Source: Sedimentisphaerales bacterium | Lineage (GTDB): Bacteria; Planctomycetota; Phycisphaerae; Sedimentisphaerales; Anaerohalosphaeraceae | Length of the DNA: 64,000 nucleotides | Assembly (NCBI GenBank): GCA_016926155.1 | Contig: JAFGPC010000163.1 | Location: 1-64,000, forward strand | Direction of reading: 5' to 3' | Shown here: positions 8,974 through 17,799 of the stretch, piece after piece | Numbering within the stretch: the stretch's first letter is position 1 | Layout: each line of letters begins with the position of its first letter | The notes under the pieces: model-generated | Told to the model about the DNA's origin: nothing | The model's input: only the letters and a program-made list of their open reading frames with translations | The model's database searches: none | Position numbers and translations under genes: made by a program

Positions 8974-10236
8974 ATGACACGACCCGGTTGGATAAAAGCG
9001 TTTATTGTCATTTGTGATCAGGCTTTTCGCAGCGGAACGACGTTATTAACAGGAGTAATTGTCGCTCGAACCTGTACGATCTCCGATCACGGCCTGTTTG
9101 TTGTTGGTTTCACGGCTATTCTATTGGCGAGCAGTTTGCAAGAAACAGTAATCGCCACTCCTCTTTATGTGTTATTGCATGGGAAATCGAACGACCAGAG
9201 ACCGTCTTACCAACGCTCGGTAACTCTTATACAGACTTTGATCGCCTTGTCGGGGGCCCTTGTGATATTCATCATAGGACTTCTCGGATACTTCGGTCAG
9301 AGCCAAACTGCTTCCCTCTTCCTGCCGGCTGCCCCGGTAACCTTTGTTATAATGATGCGCGATTATATCCGACAACATGCCTTTGCGGCTCTACGTCCAA
9401 GCAGAGCGCTTCTGATTGACGGGATGATTGCATTCATACAGCTTGGCCTGCTGACAATCTTGGCATATCGAAGCATGCTCAGCGGCAGTCGCGCCCTTTT
9501 GATAATGGGATTGGCGGCCACGGTTGTCTGTATCATCCCATACTTAATAATGCTCCGGCCGGGTCGTTCAATGGATTGGAATGTTTTTAAAATCACTTTT
9601 CGCGAACACTTTGAATTCGGTCAATGGCGTATCTTGTCCTATATTGTAATCTGGATCGGTTTGCAGAGTTATCCATTCTATCTGATTCGACTGGCCGGTC
9701 AGGAAGAGGCTTCCTATTATGGAGCTTCTCTTCGCATCGCCCTTATCTTCAGCCCTATCATGGCCGGGCTGGTCAATTTTGTTTTACCATTGCTCTCGCA
9801 ACGAATCTCAACACGCGGGGCTTCGGCCTGTCGAAGAATCGTTGTACGTCTATCCCTGGCAGTCATTGCTTTGCTCTCTTTGGTAGTTCTTTTCGTATTG
9901 TTGTTTGGTTCAAGCATTCTGGGATGGCTATACGGCTCACAATATGCTCACACAGACAATATTCTGCGTCTGCTTGTAATCGCCGCCGCTATTCATAATT
10001 CGGCATTCTGTATTGGTCTTGGTTTTCTCGCCGAACGCAGGCCCTGGCTGGACTTTCAGGGATACGGCCTAGCCTTGGTCGCCTCTTTGCCGGTAGGTCT
10101 GTATTGTAGCATCCACTACGGCGCCCAGGGGGCCGCTTGGGGATATCTCCTGTGTACAGTGACAGTAACGATCTATCGCTGGTGGATTTTTTTGCGACAA
10201 CCCCTTTCCGTAAAACCGGCGGTGAATCCATCCTGA
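8974..10236 (+). CDS. Wzx-like oligosaccharide flippase (MATE/MOP superfamily)
   Basis: A 420-residue, almost wholly hydrophobic protein with about twelve predicted membrane segments, the size and pattern of polysaccharide flippases. It starts with IVICDQAFRSGTTLLTGVIVAR, a typical first helix of this family. It would move lipid-linked repeat units across the inner membrane. The stop codon overlaps the start of the next gene (TGATG), so translation of the two is probably coupled. Assignment rests on topology and context rather than a signature motif. Confidence 0.8.
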   Translation: MTRPGWIKAFIVICDQAFRSGTTLLTGVIVARTCTISDHGLFVVGFTAILLASSLQETVIATPLYVLLHGKSNDQRPSYQRSVTLIQTLIALSGALVIFIIGLLGYFGQSQTASLFLPAAPVTFVIMMRDYIRQHAFAALRPSRALLIDGMIAFIQLGLLTILAYRSMLSGSRALLIMGLAATVVCIIPYLIMLRPGRSMDWNVFKITFREHFEFGQWRILSYIVIWIGLQSYPFYLIRLAGQEEASYYGASLRIALIFSPIMAGLVNFVLPLLSQRISTRGASACRRIVVRLSLAVIALLSLVVLFVLLFGSSILGWLYGSQYAHTDNILRLLVIAAAIHNSAFCIGLGFLAERRPWLDFQGYGLALVASLPVGLYCSIHYGAQGAAWGYLLCTVTVTIYRWWIFLRQPLSVKPAVNPS

Positions 10237-12992
10237 TGAATCCAACAATAATGGAACAACACGTTACGAAGGAAACAAGCCCCGATGTAGAGAGCAGAAT
10301 TCTGCAAACCCTGTTTGACCGGCTCAATCAGAACTCTATTCGATATTGTGTACTTCGCAATTATGCTTCTCTGCCATACACTCTGGACGGCAGCGATATA
10401 GATATGCTTATTGATCCGTTCGATATGAATCGTGCCGCGTCTGTGATCGAATCGGTTGTTCGCGAATTCCATGGAAAACGTATTTGTGATTACGCTGTTC
10501 ATACCCATATCGTACGGTACTGTGGATATGTAGAAGGGGCCTGGTGGTCGCTCCCGATCGATCTTTTTTCTGATCTGGAATACCGCGGCCTTCCCTACTT
10601 CGATGCACAGGAAGTATTACATCGTGCCCGATTGCATAACGACGTCCGTATCGCTTCGGCAGAAGATGCCTGCTTTATCATATTTCTAAAAGATCTTCTT
10701 TTTAACGACCGGGCCCGAAATGGTATTACAGAAAAAGCATATCCGGCGTACAGACAGAATGAACAGGTATATAAGCCTCTGCTGGAAAACATATTTGGAA
10801 AACGGTCTACGGAATTTCTAATCCTCTGCTTGTCAGGAAAAAACGAAATTTATACCCGGCGATCTCTCGCACATCGCTTACGAAGATCGCTGAGCATTCG
10901 CAGCCTTCAGAGAAAGCCGCTATGGACATTGAGGTGTCGTTGTTCTAATATGATACAGAGACTTGGACGACTATTCCGTCGTCCGGGTTTCTGGGTGGTC
11001 GTTCTTGGCACCGATGGCAGCGGGAAAAGCACCATTCTCGACGGAATCGAGCCAGTGATGGAATCCGCTTTGCATAATCGGATCCAACACGGTCATATCC
11101 GTCCCCACTGGTTGCCAAGTCTGGCCCGGTTATTCGGTCAACCAGAACAGCAAGGACCTGTCTCCAATCCCCATGAAAGCCGCCCTTCGGGATTCTTAGG
11201 TTCTTTGTTTCGCCTGGTGTATTATTCCTTGGATTACACACTCGGATATTGGGGCAGGGTGTATCCTTCCCTGGTCAAAAGACCTGCATTATACGTTTTT
11301 GATCGCTATTACTATGATTTTATTCTGGATCCGCGCCGTGTCCGGCTGGCCTTGCCGGGATGGATTACCCGCATCATGGGAGCCATGATCCCAAAACCGG
11401 ATTTGATTCTCTGTTTGGGAGCCGATGCGGAACAGATTCATGCCCGAAAACCGGAGCTGCCCCCAAAGGAGATAGATAGGCAGGTCCATTCTCTGAAACG
11501 ATTCTGCGCTGCACATAAGCGAGCCTTCTGGATTGATACGGGAGGTTCAATCGAACAGTCTTTAGATCAGGCCCTGGAGGCAATCACCTCTGCAATGGCC
11601 TCAAGATATCCAATGAGGCAAGTTTCAGGAACCGATACGTTCTGGAAGATTCTTCTGCCTCATCCATCCTTCGACGGGATTTTGACACATGAAATTGAAC
11701 AAGAGGTCCTTGACGGACTGAAGCATTGTTATGATATTGTCGATGCGACGCCGCGCCGACCACAATATCATATGCTGGTAACGGGATCAAACCATCGAAA
11801 AGAGCAAATCTGGTTGCCTTTACTTGATCGCATACGAAAGGATGGATACTTTGTCTTTACCGGTCGATACCCGGGCAAGAGATTGCTCCGAAAAGCCGGT
11901 TTAACGGTTATGTCACGTTATGCAGGTTTGCCGGCACATCGGCCGCGGCTTTTTATACCGTTGCAATCAGCTCAAGGCACAAATAGAGGATTATTATTTC
12001 ATGTACCGGGCAGCCGCAAATTACGATTCACCTGGAGTATAGTCAGGTTTCTTGCTCGACTTGGAATCCAAAAACCCTTACACCATTACACGATTACGTT
12101 GTGTTCGAGAAACCGCTGTACCCGGCAACCAAATGACCTAATCGCATTTCTCAGCAAATGTCTGGGATATCCTATTGGCGATCTTGTATTGTATGGCGGA
12201 TCGGATACGCCGCAGAGAAAAACGACGGTTTTGGCTTTGGCAACTGACGATGGACAGGATGTTGTTGTTAAAATCGCCGATACCGATATGGCCAAAAAAG
12301 CCCTTAAACAAGAGACAGATGCACTGCGAAAACTGGCTGATTCCCCTCTTACCGGGCAAGTACCAAAATTACTCTTCGAGGATCATTGGCGGGAGTACAC
12401 TTTACAGGTTCAGCAAAAATGTCCGCTGCCATCGAGAAGACAGATACCTACGCTCACTCCGATTCATACGGCCTTTCTAGTAAAGTTAACGGAACAGGGA
12501 AAACAAACAATCCCGATTGCTCAGACCTCGGTATGGAAACAAATTCAAGACGCCTTTGACAATAGGAACGGCCCGGTTTCTCTATCCGTACAACAACTTC
12601 TTACCCGGGTGCTGTCGGATGGCTTTGCCCACTCCCCAGTGATTTGTCACCGTATCCATGGGGATTTTGCCCCTTGGAACATCCGGCTGCATCGCGAAAA
12701 AATCATGGTCTATGACTGGGAAGACAGTGAACCGAAAGGCGTTGCATTTACGGATACTTTTCATTTTCTGTTCCGGCAGGCATGGCTTGTCGGCCCCTGG
12801 CCGGGTGCAGATGCTATGATTCGAAAGATGCGGGCCACCGCCGAATTACTGGCTGAAAAAGCCGAAATCGACAGAATCATGATCGACAGGGCCCTGCCTC
12901 TCTGGGCGCTGGCGCAGTTCCTGCATGCGCCATCCAATCCGATTGTCCAGATCATTACCTTTCTGGGAGACGAGTTTGTCGCGAAGACTTAA
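10236..12992 (+). CDS. multidomain protein: nucleotidyltransferase-like, thymidylate-kinase-like P-loop and APH-like kinase
   Basis: A 918-residue protein from ATG 10236, which overlaps the flippase stop by one base. The N-terminal ~200 residues resemble a minimal nucleotidyltransferase (GSDIDML, from residue 52). A P-loop kinase follows with Walker A GTDGSGKST at 258-266 and a DRYYYDF motif further on, like thymidylate kinases. Residues about 490-640 are a less clear domain that vaguely recalls a methyltransferase fold. The C-terminal ~270 residues are an aminoglycoside-phosphotransferase/choline-kinase-like kinase with Lys679 (VVVKIA), HGDFAPWN starting at His808 and a DWE metal motif at Asp827. 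The key residues look intact. No function is known to me for the combination; its place suggests phosphorylation or activation of a sugar, polyol or lipid carrier for the polysaccharide. Confidence 0.8.
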   Translation: MNPTIMEQHVTKETSPDVESRILQTLFDRLNQNSIRYCVLRNYASLPYTLDGSDIDMLIDPFDMNRAASVIESVVREFHGKRICDYAVHTHIVRYCGYVEGAWWSLPIDLFSDLEYRGLPYFDAQEVLHRARLHNDVRIASAEDACFIIFLKDLLFNDRARNGITEKAYPAYRQNEQVYKPLLENIFGKRSTEFLILCLSGKNEIYTRRSLAHRLRRSLSIRSLQRKPLWTLRCRCSNMIQRLGRLFRRPGFWVVVLGTDGSGKSTILDGIEPVMESALHNRIQHGHIRPHWLPSLARLFGQPEQQGPVSNPHESRPSGFLGSLFRLVYYSLDYTLGYWGRVYPSLVKRPALYVFDRYYYDFILDPRRVRLALPGWITRIMGAMIPKPDLILCLGADAEQIHARKPELPPKEIDRQVHSLKRFCAAHKRAFWIDTGGSIEQSLDQALEAITSAMASRYPMRQVSGTDTFWKILLPHPSFDGILTHEIEQEVLDGLKHCYDIVDATPRRPQYHMLVTGSNHRKEQIWLPLLDRIRKDGYFVFTGRYPGKRLLRKAGLTVMSRYAGLPAHRPRLFIPLQSAQGTNRGLLFHVPGSRKLRFTWSIVRFLARLGIQKPLHHYTITLCSRNRCTRQPNDLIAFLSKCLGYPIGDLVLYGGSDTPQRKTTVLALATDDGQDVVVKIADTDMAKKALKQETDALRKLADSPLTGQVPKLLFEDHWREYTLQVQQKCPLPSRRQIPTLTPIHTAFLVKLTEQGKQTIPIAQTSVWKQIQDAFDNRNGPVSLSVQQLLTRVLSDGFAHSPVICHRIHGDFAPWNIRLHREKIMVYDWEDSEPKGVAFTDTFHFLFRQAWLVGPWPGADAMIRKMRATAELLAEKAEIDRIMIDRALPLWALAQFLHAPSNPIVQIITFLGDEFVAKT

Positions 12993-14202
12993 AATTCTGA
13001 TCTCGGCCTACGCCTGTGAACCGGATACAGGCTCCGAGCCGGAAGTGGGATGGCAATGGACACGGCAAATTGCCGGATTTTCCGATGTATGGTTGGTGAC
13101 AAGAACCAGCAACAGACAGGCTATCGAAATGGTCCTGAAAAAAAATCCGATCGATGGCCTTACTGTTATTTATTTTGATCTTCCGAAAAGTCTTCGATTC
13201 TGGAAGAAAGGGCATCGGGGATTATATCTGTATTACAGCATTTGGCAATATCTCATCTTCTGTAAAGTCCGTAAACTTCACAAGCAAATTCATTTTGATA
13301 TCGTACATCATCTGACGTATGGAAACATGCTGATGCCTATGTTTTTGTCCCATATGGACGCCCCTCTGGTCTGGGGGCCAATTGGGGGAGGTGAGTTGGT
13401 TCCAAAGGAGTTCCGAAAATCCTTGTCCTTTCGAGGAAGATTTCATGAATATTGTAAAGACCTTGCTCTGGCCGGCATGCGTTTTAATCCACTGATTTGC
13501 CATCCCAAAAATACCGATGCAATTATTGCTAAAACGAAAGAGACGGCACATCGTCTTGGCTTAACATCACAAGAAAATATCACAATTACTACGGACGTCG
13601 GTGCAGAGGAAGAAAGGATTATAGCGGAACGCAATCTTCCGACGGATGAAATCCGTTTTCTTTGTGTAGGCCGATTGCTGTATTGGAGAGGTTTCGATCT
13701 TGCTATTCAGGGATTTGCCCATGCAACGAAACAGATACCCGGCATGCATCTGTCCATCATCGGAGACGGACCGGAAAAAAAACGCTTGCAGAATATCGTG
13801 GCTTATCATGCCATAGCGGATCGTGTTTCATTCGAAGGAACTGTATCTCGTGTAGAATTGAAAAAACACATGGCTGTAAGCACAGCGTTATTGAATTCCT
13901 GCTTAAGGGAGGGGGGTGTCACCATATTTCACGAAGCGTTGAATTTCGGATTACCTGTGATTTCCCTGGATGTCGGAGGAGCGACGAATCTAATTGACAG
14001 CGAATGCGGCATTAAAATAAATCGCGGCACTCCAAAACAGGTCATTCGAGATATCGCCGGGGCTATCGCTTCTTTGGCAGAAAATCCTCTACAAGGACAA
14101 AGGCTGGCCCGTGAGGGAAGAAAACGATTACTGGAAGAGTGCCGATGGGACCAAAAGGGGAAGTTAGTAAATCGTGTATATCAAAGGGTTTTAAAATTAT
14201 AA
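12976..14202 (+). CDS. glycosyltransferase family 4 (GT-B fold)
   Basis: A 408-residue glycosyltransferase. I chose a TTG at 12976 because GGGAGA lies 5 bases upstream and the protein then opens with the family's usual [18 protein letters not shown] segment; it overlaps the end of the previous gene by 17 bases. The C-terminal half carries the nucleotide-sugar binding half of the GT-B fold ([19 protein letters not shown] and the [17 protein letters not shown] loop with the E-x7-E pattern). The donor and acceptor sugars cannot be predicted. It probably adds one sugar to the lipid-linked repeat unit on the cytoplasmic side. Confidence 0.88.
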   Translation: MSRRLKILISAYACEPDTGSEPEVGWQWTRQIAGFSDVWLVTRTSNRQAIEMVLKKNPIDGLTVIYFDLPKSLRFWKKGHRGLYLYYSIWQYLIFCKVRKLHKQIHFDIVHHLTYGNMLMPMFLSHMDAPLVWGPIGGGELVPKEFRKSLSFRGRFHEYCKDLALAGMRFNPLICHPKNTDAIIAKTKETAHRLGLTSQENITITTDVGAEEERIIAERNLPTDEIRFLCVGRLLYWRGFDLAIQGFAHATKQIPGMHLSIIGDGPEKKRLQNIVAYHAIADRVSFEGTVSRVELKKHMAVSTALLNSCLREGGVTIFHEALNFGLPVISLDVGGATNLIDSECGIKINRGTPKQVIRDIAGAIASLAENPLQGQRLAREGRKRLLEECRWDQKGKLVNRVYQRVLKL

Positions 14203-14248
14203 ACGATACATACATGTCTCGATCATAAAAAAGGAAATAAATAACTTT

Positions 14249-14842
14249 ATGCATGAGACAGATAAATACTCGCAACCGTTAATTCCGTCGTATTCCCGCC
14301 TTTGGAATTATATGCGCCGACACAGTGTCAGGTCCATTTGGATATTTTTATATTATACAATCGCAATTCGTCTTCCCGGACCGGGAATGCCCTTGGGACG
14401 ATCCGGCCATTGGTTCCGCAAAGTTCTGGTAAAGAAGTTGTTTAAAAAATGCGGAAAAGGAATCCGTGTAGCGCCGTTAGTCCGATTCGGCGCAGGCAAT
14501 CGCATTTCGTTGGGCGAAAACTCCAATCTCGGAAGGAATTGCTGGATCCTTGGAGATGTCGATATCGGTGACAATGTGGTCATGGGACCCGATGTAATCA
14601 TAATTTCTCAAAATCATGAATTTCAAGACGTCACTGTTCCCATGGTCCAACAGGGCCATCAACCATCCCGGCCGATTTGTGTCGGCAGCGATGTGTGGAT
14701 CGGGACACGGGCCATTCTCTTGCCCGGAGTCCATATAGGAGATCACGCTATTGTTGGTGCTGGAAGCGTTGTGACAAAGAATGTGCCCGAATCGGCGATC
14801 GTAGGCGGATCACCCGCACGTATATTGAAGTACCGTAAATGA
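14249..14842 (+). CDS. hexapeptide-repeat acyltransferase (WcaF/CysE-like left-handed beta-helix)
   Basis: A 197-residue protein whose C-terminal ~130 residues have the repeating [LIV]-G-x-x-x-x pattern of the left-handed beta-helix fold ([22 protein letters not shown], then the [16 protein letters not shown] turn) and the ending [21 protein letters not shown] that marks acetyltransferases of the WcaF/maltose acetyltransferase type. A QNHEF segment supplies the likely catalytic His. The N-terminal ~50 residues are basic with one hydrophobic stretch. It would O-acetylate a sugar of the polymer. Confidence 0.88.
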   Translation: MHETDKYSQPLIPSYSRLWNYMRRHSVRSIWIFLYYTIAIRLPGPGMPLGRSGHWFRKVLVKKLFKKCGKGIRVAPLVRFGAGNRISLGENSNLGRNCWILGDVDIGDNVVMGPDVIIISQNHEFQDVTVPMVQQGHQPSRPICVGSDVWIGTRAILLPGVHIGDHAIVGAGSVVTKNVPESAIVGGSPARILKYRK

Positions 14843-14921
14843 AATCGGGAATATTTCTCTCTCTCTTTGCAAGTTCAATAGGAATACAACAGAAAATCGA
14901 TAAAACCATGGGAATTATTCC

Positions 14922-15707
14922 ATGGCAAGGATAGGTGTAATGCGGAAAAAGATATTGCAGGATTTACAAATTTTTATTGACGACTACTCCTTTCCCCAAA
15001 GTCCGTCTATTCTTGAAGCCGGCTGCGGTTCCCGAAGTCATGTGACTTTTCCCTCGACTTCTCGGATCGTCGGCATCGATATTTCCGAAAAGCAACTGGT
15101 CCGAAATGATGCGCTGGATGAGCGGATTTGCGGGGATATCCAAGAACACGATTTTCCCCCCCATTCTTTTGACGTCATTATTTGTTGGGATGTGCTGGAA
15201 CACCTGAAAGAGCCGACCCGAGCCCTGGATCGATTTTACACAGCCATCCGTCCAAATGGCCTGATCATTCTCGGATTGCCCAATGTATTATCGCTGTGGG
15301 GCCTGATCACCAAGATTTCGCCCCACTGGTTTCATGTGTGGTTCTATCGAACCGTATTCAAGAAAAAAGAGGCCGGTCTGGACGATAACAGCCCATTTCC
15401 CACGTTTCTACGATGGAGTCTTTCTCCCGACTCCGTAAAACGTTCCGCGCAAAACCGCGGACTATCAGTAGCCTTGTATCGCGAATACGATCCTCTGCTG
15501 GAGTCGGTTCACAAAAGAAAGAAAGGAATATCGTTTCTATACGTTATTCTGGCAAACCTACTGCGACTGTTATCCTTGGGCAAGCTGGGAGGCACGGATA
15601 ATAGCGGATATCTTGTCGTCTTTCGTAAAACCAATTCAATCTGCGATAATGAGTGTTATTTATATTCTAGGGTGACAATAGAAGATAATGTGGGCGGTCG
15701 GAAATGA
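14922..15707 (+). CDS. class I SAM-dependent methyltransferase
   Basis: A 261-residue methyltransferase with the SAM-binding motif I ILEAGCGSRSHV, an acidic motif after strand 2 (IVGIDIS), and the post-motif FDVIICWDVLEHLKEP. It ends in a variable tail of about 100 residues that may contact the membrane or glycan. A second ATG at 14940 has an AAGGATAGG stretch 8 bases upstream and may be the true start. The next methyltransferase gene starts inside its stop codon (4-base overlap), so the two are likely translated together. The target is probably a sugar of the repeat unit. Confidence 0.83.
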   Translation: MARIGVMRKKILQDLQIFIDDYSFPQSPSILEAGCGSRSHVTFPSTSRIVGIDISEKQLVRNDALDERICGDIQEHDFPPHSFDVIICWDVLEHLKEPTRALDRFYTAIRPNGLIILGLPNVLSLWGLITKISPHWFHVWFYRTVFKKKEAGLDDNSPFPTFLRWSLSPDSVKRSAQNRGLSVALYREYDPLLESVHKRKKGISFLYVILANLLRLLSLGKLGGTDNSGYLVVFRKTNSICDNECYLYSRVTIEDNVGGRK

Positions 15708-16432
15708 AGGTGCTGAACCTTGGTTGTGGTGTGAAAGTCAGTCATCATCCGGATGTAACCAACATTGACTGGTCAATATACCTTCGTATTCGGCGTAATC
15801 CAATCTTACGGGCTTTAACTCCTATTTTTGTGCGCGGCTACCGTTTGCATAATCTACAGTCTTTACCTGGCAATATTATGGTTTGGAACCTATCCAAAGG
15901 AATTCCATTCACGTCAAATTCTGTCGATGCCGTCTATCACAGTCATCTACTGGAACATCTGGATCGTGATATTGCGGAGGTTTTCCTCAAAGAGATTTAT
16001 CGTGTCCTCAAACCCGGAGGAATCCAGAGGATTGTCGTACCGGATTTCGAAATGTTATGCCGACGATACCTGCAGCATATCCACGAATGCGAAATATGTG
16101 CGGATGAAATTGATGGGCATGACCATTTCATAGGAGATATTCTTGAACAATGCGTTCGGAAAGAATCATCCAAGAAATCCCCCCAGCGTCCTTTACAGCG
16201 ATGGATCGAAAAAATACTGTTGGGGGACGCACGCCGAAGAGGGGAAACACATCAATGGATGTACGACCGCTTCAATTTACATTCCTCTCTTCATGATGCA
16301 GGCTTTTCCGGAGTTTATCTTCAGAACTATAATACCAGTCTGATCCCGAGTTGGGATGAATACGGACTCGATTTGAATACAAATCAAAAACAATACAAGC
16401 CTGGTTCTCTGTATATGGAAGCAATCAAGTAG
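15704..16432 (+). CDS. SAM-dependent methyltransferase, predicted SAM methyltransferase of capsule clusters
   Basis: A 242-residue protein starting MKVLNLGCGVKVS, a motif I typical of methyltransferases in glycan clusters, with YHSHLLEHLDRDIAEVFLKEIYRVLKPGG as the motif II/III region and RIVVPDFE after it. It has an insertion around residues 125-185 with two Cys (HECEIC). It overlaps the preceding methyltransferase by four bases. The acceptor is unknown, but sugar methylation in the exopolysaccharide fits the context. Confidence 0.85.
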   Translation: MKVLNLGCGVKVSHHPDVTNIDWSIYLRIRRNPILRALTPIFVRGYRLHNLQSLPGNIMVWNLSKGIPFTSNSVDAVYHSHLLEHLDRDIAEVFLKEIYRVLKPGGIQRIVVPDFEMLCRRYLQHIHECEICADEIDGHDHFIGDILEQCVRKESSKKSPQRPLQRWIEKILLGDARRRGETHQWMYDRFNLHSSLHDAGFSGVYLQNYNTSLIPSWDEYGLDLNTNQKQYKPGSLYMEAIK

Positions 16433-16518
16433 CTTCCTATGCGGATTGGGATAATCCGAAGATTGCCGTTTTACAAAAGCATATCAAACCGACTTCCAAA
16501 CAAAACTGAAAATCTCGC

Positions 16519-17799
16519 ATGAGAACAAGACACCCTATTGTCAATTGCTTGCTTGATTCGGGTTGGCCGGGCATACTTTTATTAAGCTGGCCTATTTTAC
16601 TTCTGTTCGTGTCCCGTGAACGCGATATGGAGGCGTATAGCAATCTGGATGAAGCGGCTTATGCCCAAATCGCCTTTCTTGCCGTCTGTGGTCTATATCT
16701 TCTTTTCGACCAACAACTTTATTGGATGGATAACCTGAAGATATTTTTCCGGCGACCCATTCTGTGGGCAACAGTATATGGATTCATTTGTCTGTTGAGC
16801 TCGTTCTGGTCTTCCCATTGGCAATTGACGTTATACCGAAGTGTTGAAAGTATGATTATGCTGTTACTGTTGGGGCGACTTGTACAGCACATGGATCTGA
16901 ATTTTGAAAAACTGCTCGACTGGACGATTCTCTGGGCCATTGTTATGATGATCTTCAAAGGGGGGACCTCTATCCTTTTTAATACAGACAAGTCCAATAT
17001 ATTTATGATGTTACGCGGTTTCAGCAATCTGACTTTAGGCCCCGTCATCATCCCGATTTTGTTTCTTTCCCGCAGACGCATAATTACAGTATGTTTATTG
17101 ATTCTTGGTCTATTGTCTCTGTCCCACAAGTTTTATCTCGGCCTTGGAGCAGGTTTTATAGCCATGGCCCTCTTTTGCCCTGAAGAGAGGACGATGCGCA
17201 ATGTTGGTGTTTTCGTAATTTTCGGAATCACTCTTCTTCTGTCGGCTTTTGGCACAACCAAACTGATTTCTTATGCCTCCTTCACAAAGACAGAAGAAGA
17301 CATTCTAAGCGGCAGTGGACGTACTTATCTCTATTCCGAATATTATCATAAAATCAAAATGTCACCCTATCTTGGATATGGATATGTCGAAGGAGAACAC
17401 GTTGAAGTGCCTGAACTGGGTTTTATAGCCCCATCCGCCCACAATTCCATTCTATCCGGTTTGATGACAGGGGGAATACCTGGAGGGATTATGGTTTTTG
17501 CCTTTTTTTGGGACCTGATTGGTTTGAGCCATCGTCGCATCATTCATCCCAGAGTTCGATCGTCCTTGTTCGGCGGAGCAATAATGACTCTGATTGTTTC
17601 CCTTTTGGGACCGGGCTTCGGTTCTCGTGTAAACGGCGGTTGGATTTCCACCATCATTCTGGGCATGCTCGTAATCATTGCAACTTATCGAGGAAGTGAA
17701 TATTCGAATCCTAATCATACACAATCGATACGGTATCTACAGCGGGGAAGAGTCCGTAGTAGATGCGCAGGAACAGCTACTGCGCGATCACGGTCATGA
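16519..17799 (+). CDS. O-antigen polymerase/ligase-like membrane protein (Wzy type)
   Basis: A 426-residue protein with about ten hydrophobic segments and a Wzy_C-like periplasmic loop (GSGRTYLYSEYYHKIKMSP, then PSAHNSILSG) that carries the conserved Arg and His of O-antigen ligases. It probably polymerises repeat units. Its last ~35 residues are read through sequence that encodes the N-terminus of the downstream glycosyltransferase in another frame: the overlap is about 104 bases, and the final residues (Arg/Ser/Thr-rich) look non-native. Either a long real overlap or loss of the original stop by a small indel explains this. Confidence 0.82.
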   Translation: MRTRHPIVNCLLDSGWPGILLLSWPILLLFVSRERDMEAYSNLDEAAYAQIAFLAVCGLYLLFDQQLYWMDNLKIFFRRPILWATVYGFICLLSSFWSSHWQLTLYRSVESMIMLLLLGRLVQHMDLNFEKLLDWTILWAIVMMIFKGGTSILFNTDKSNIFMMLRGFSNLTLGPVIIPILFLSRRRIITVCLLILGLLSLSHKFYLGLGAGFIAMALFCPEERTMRNVGVFVIFGITLLLSAFGTTKLISYASFTKTEEDILSGSGRTYLYSEYYHKIKMSPYLGYGYVEGEHVEVPELGFIAPSAHNSILSGLMTGGIPGGIMVFAFFWDLIGLSHRRIIHPRVRSSLFGGAIMTLIVSLLGPGFGSRVNGGWISTIILGMLVIIATYRGSEYSNPNHTQSIRYLQRGRVRSRCAGTATARSRS

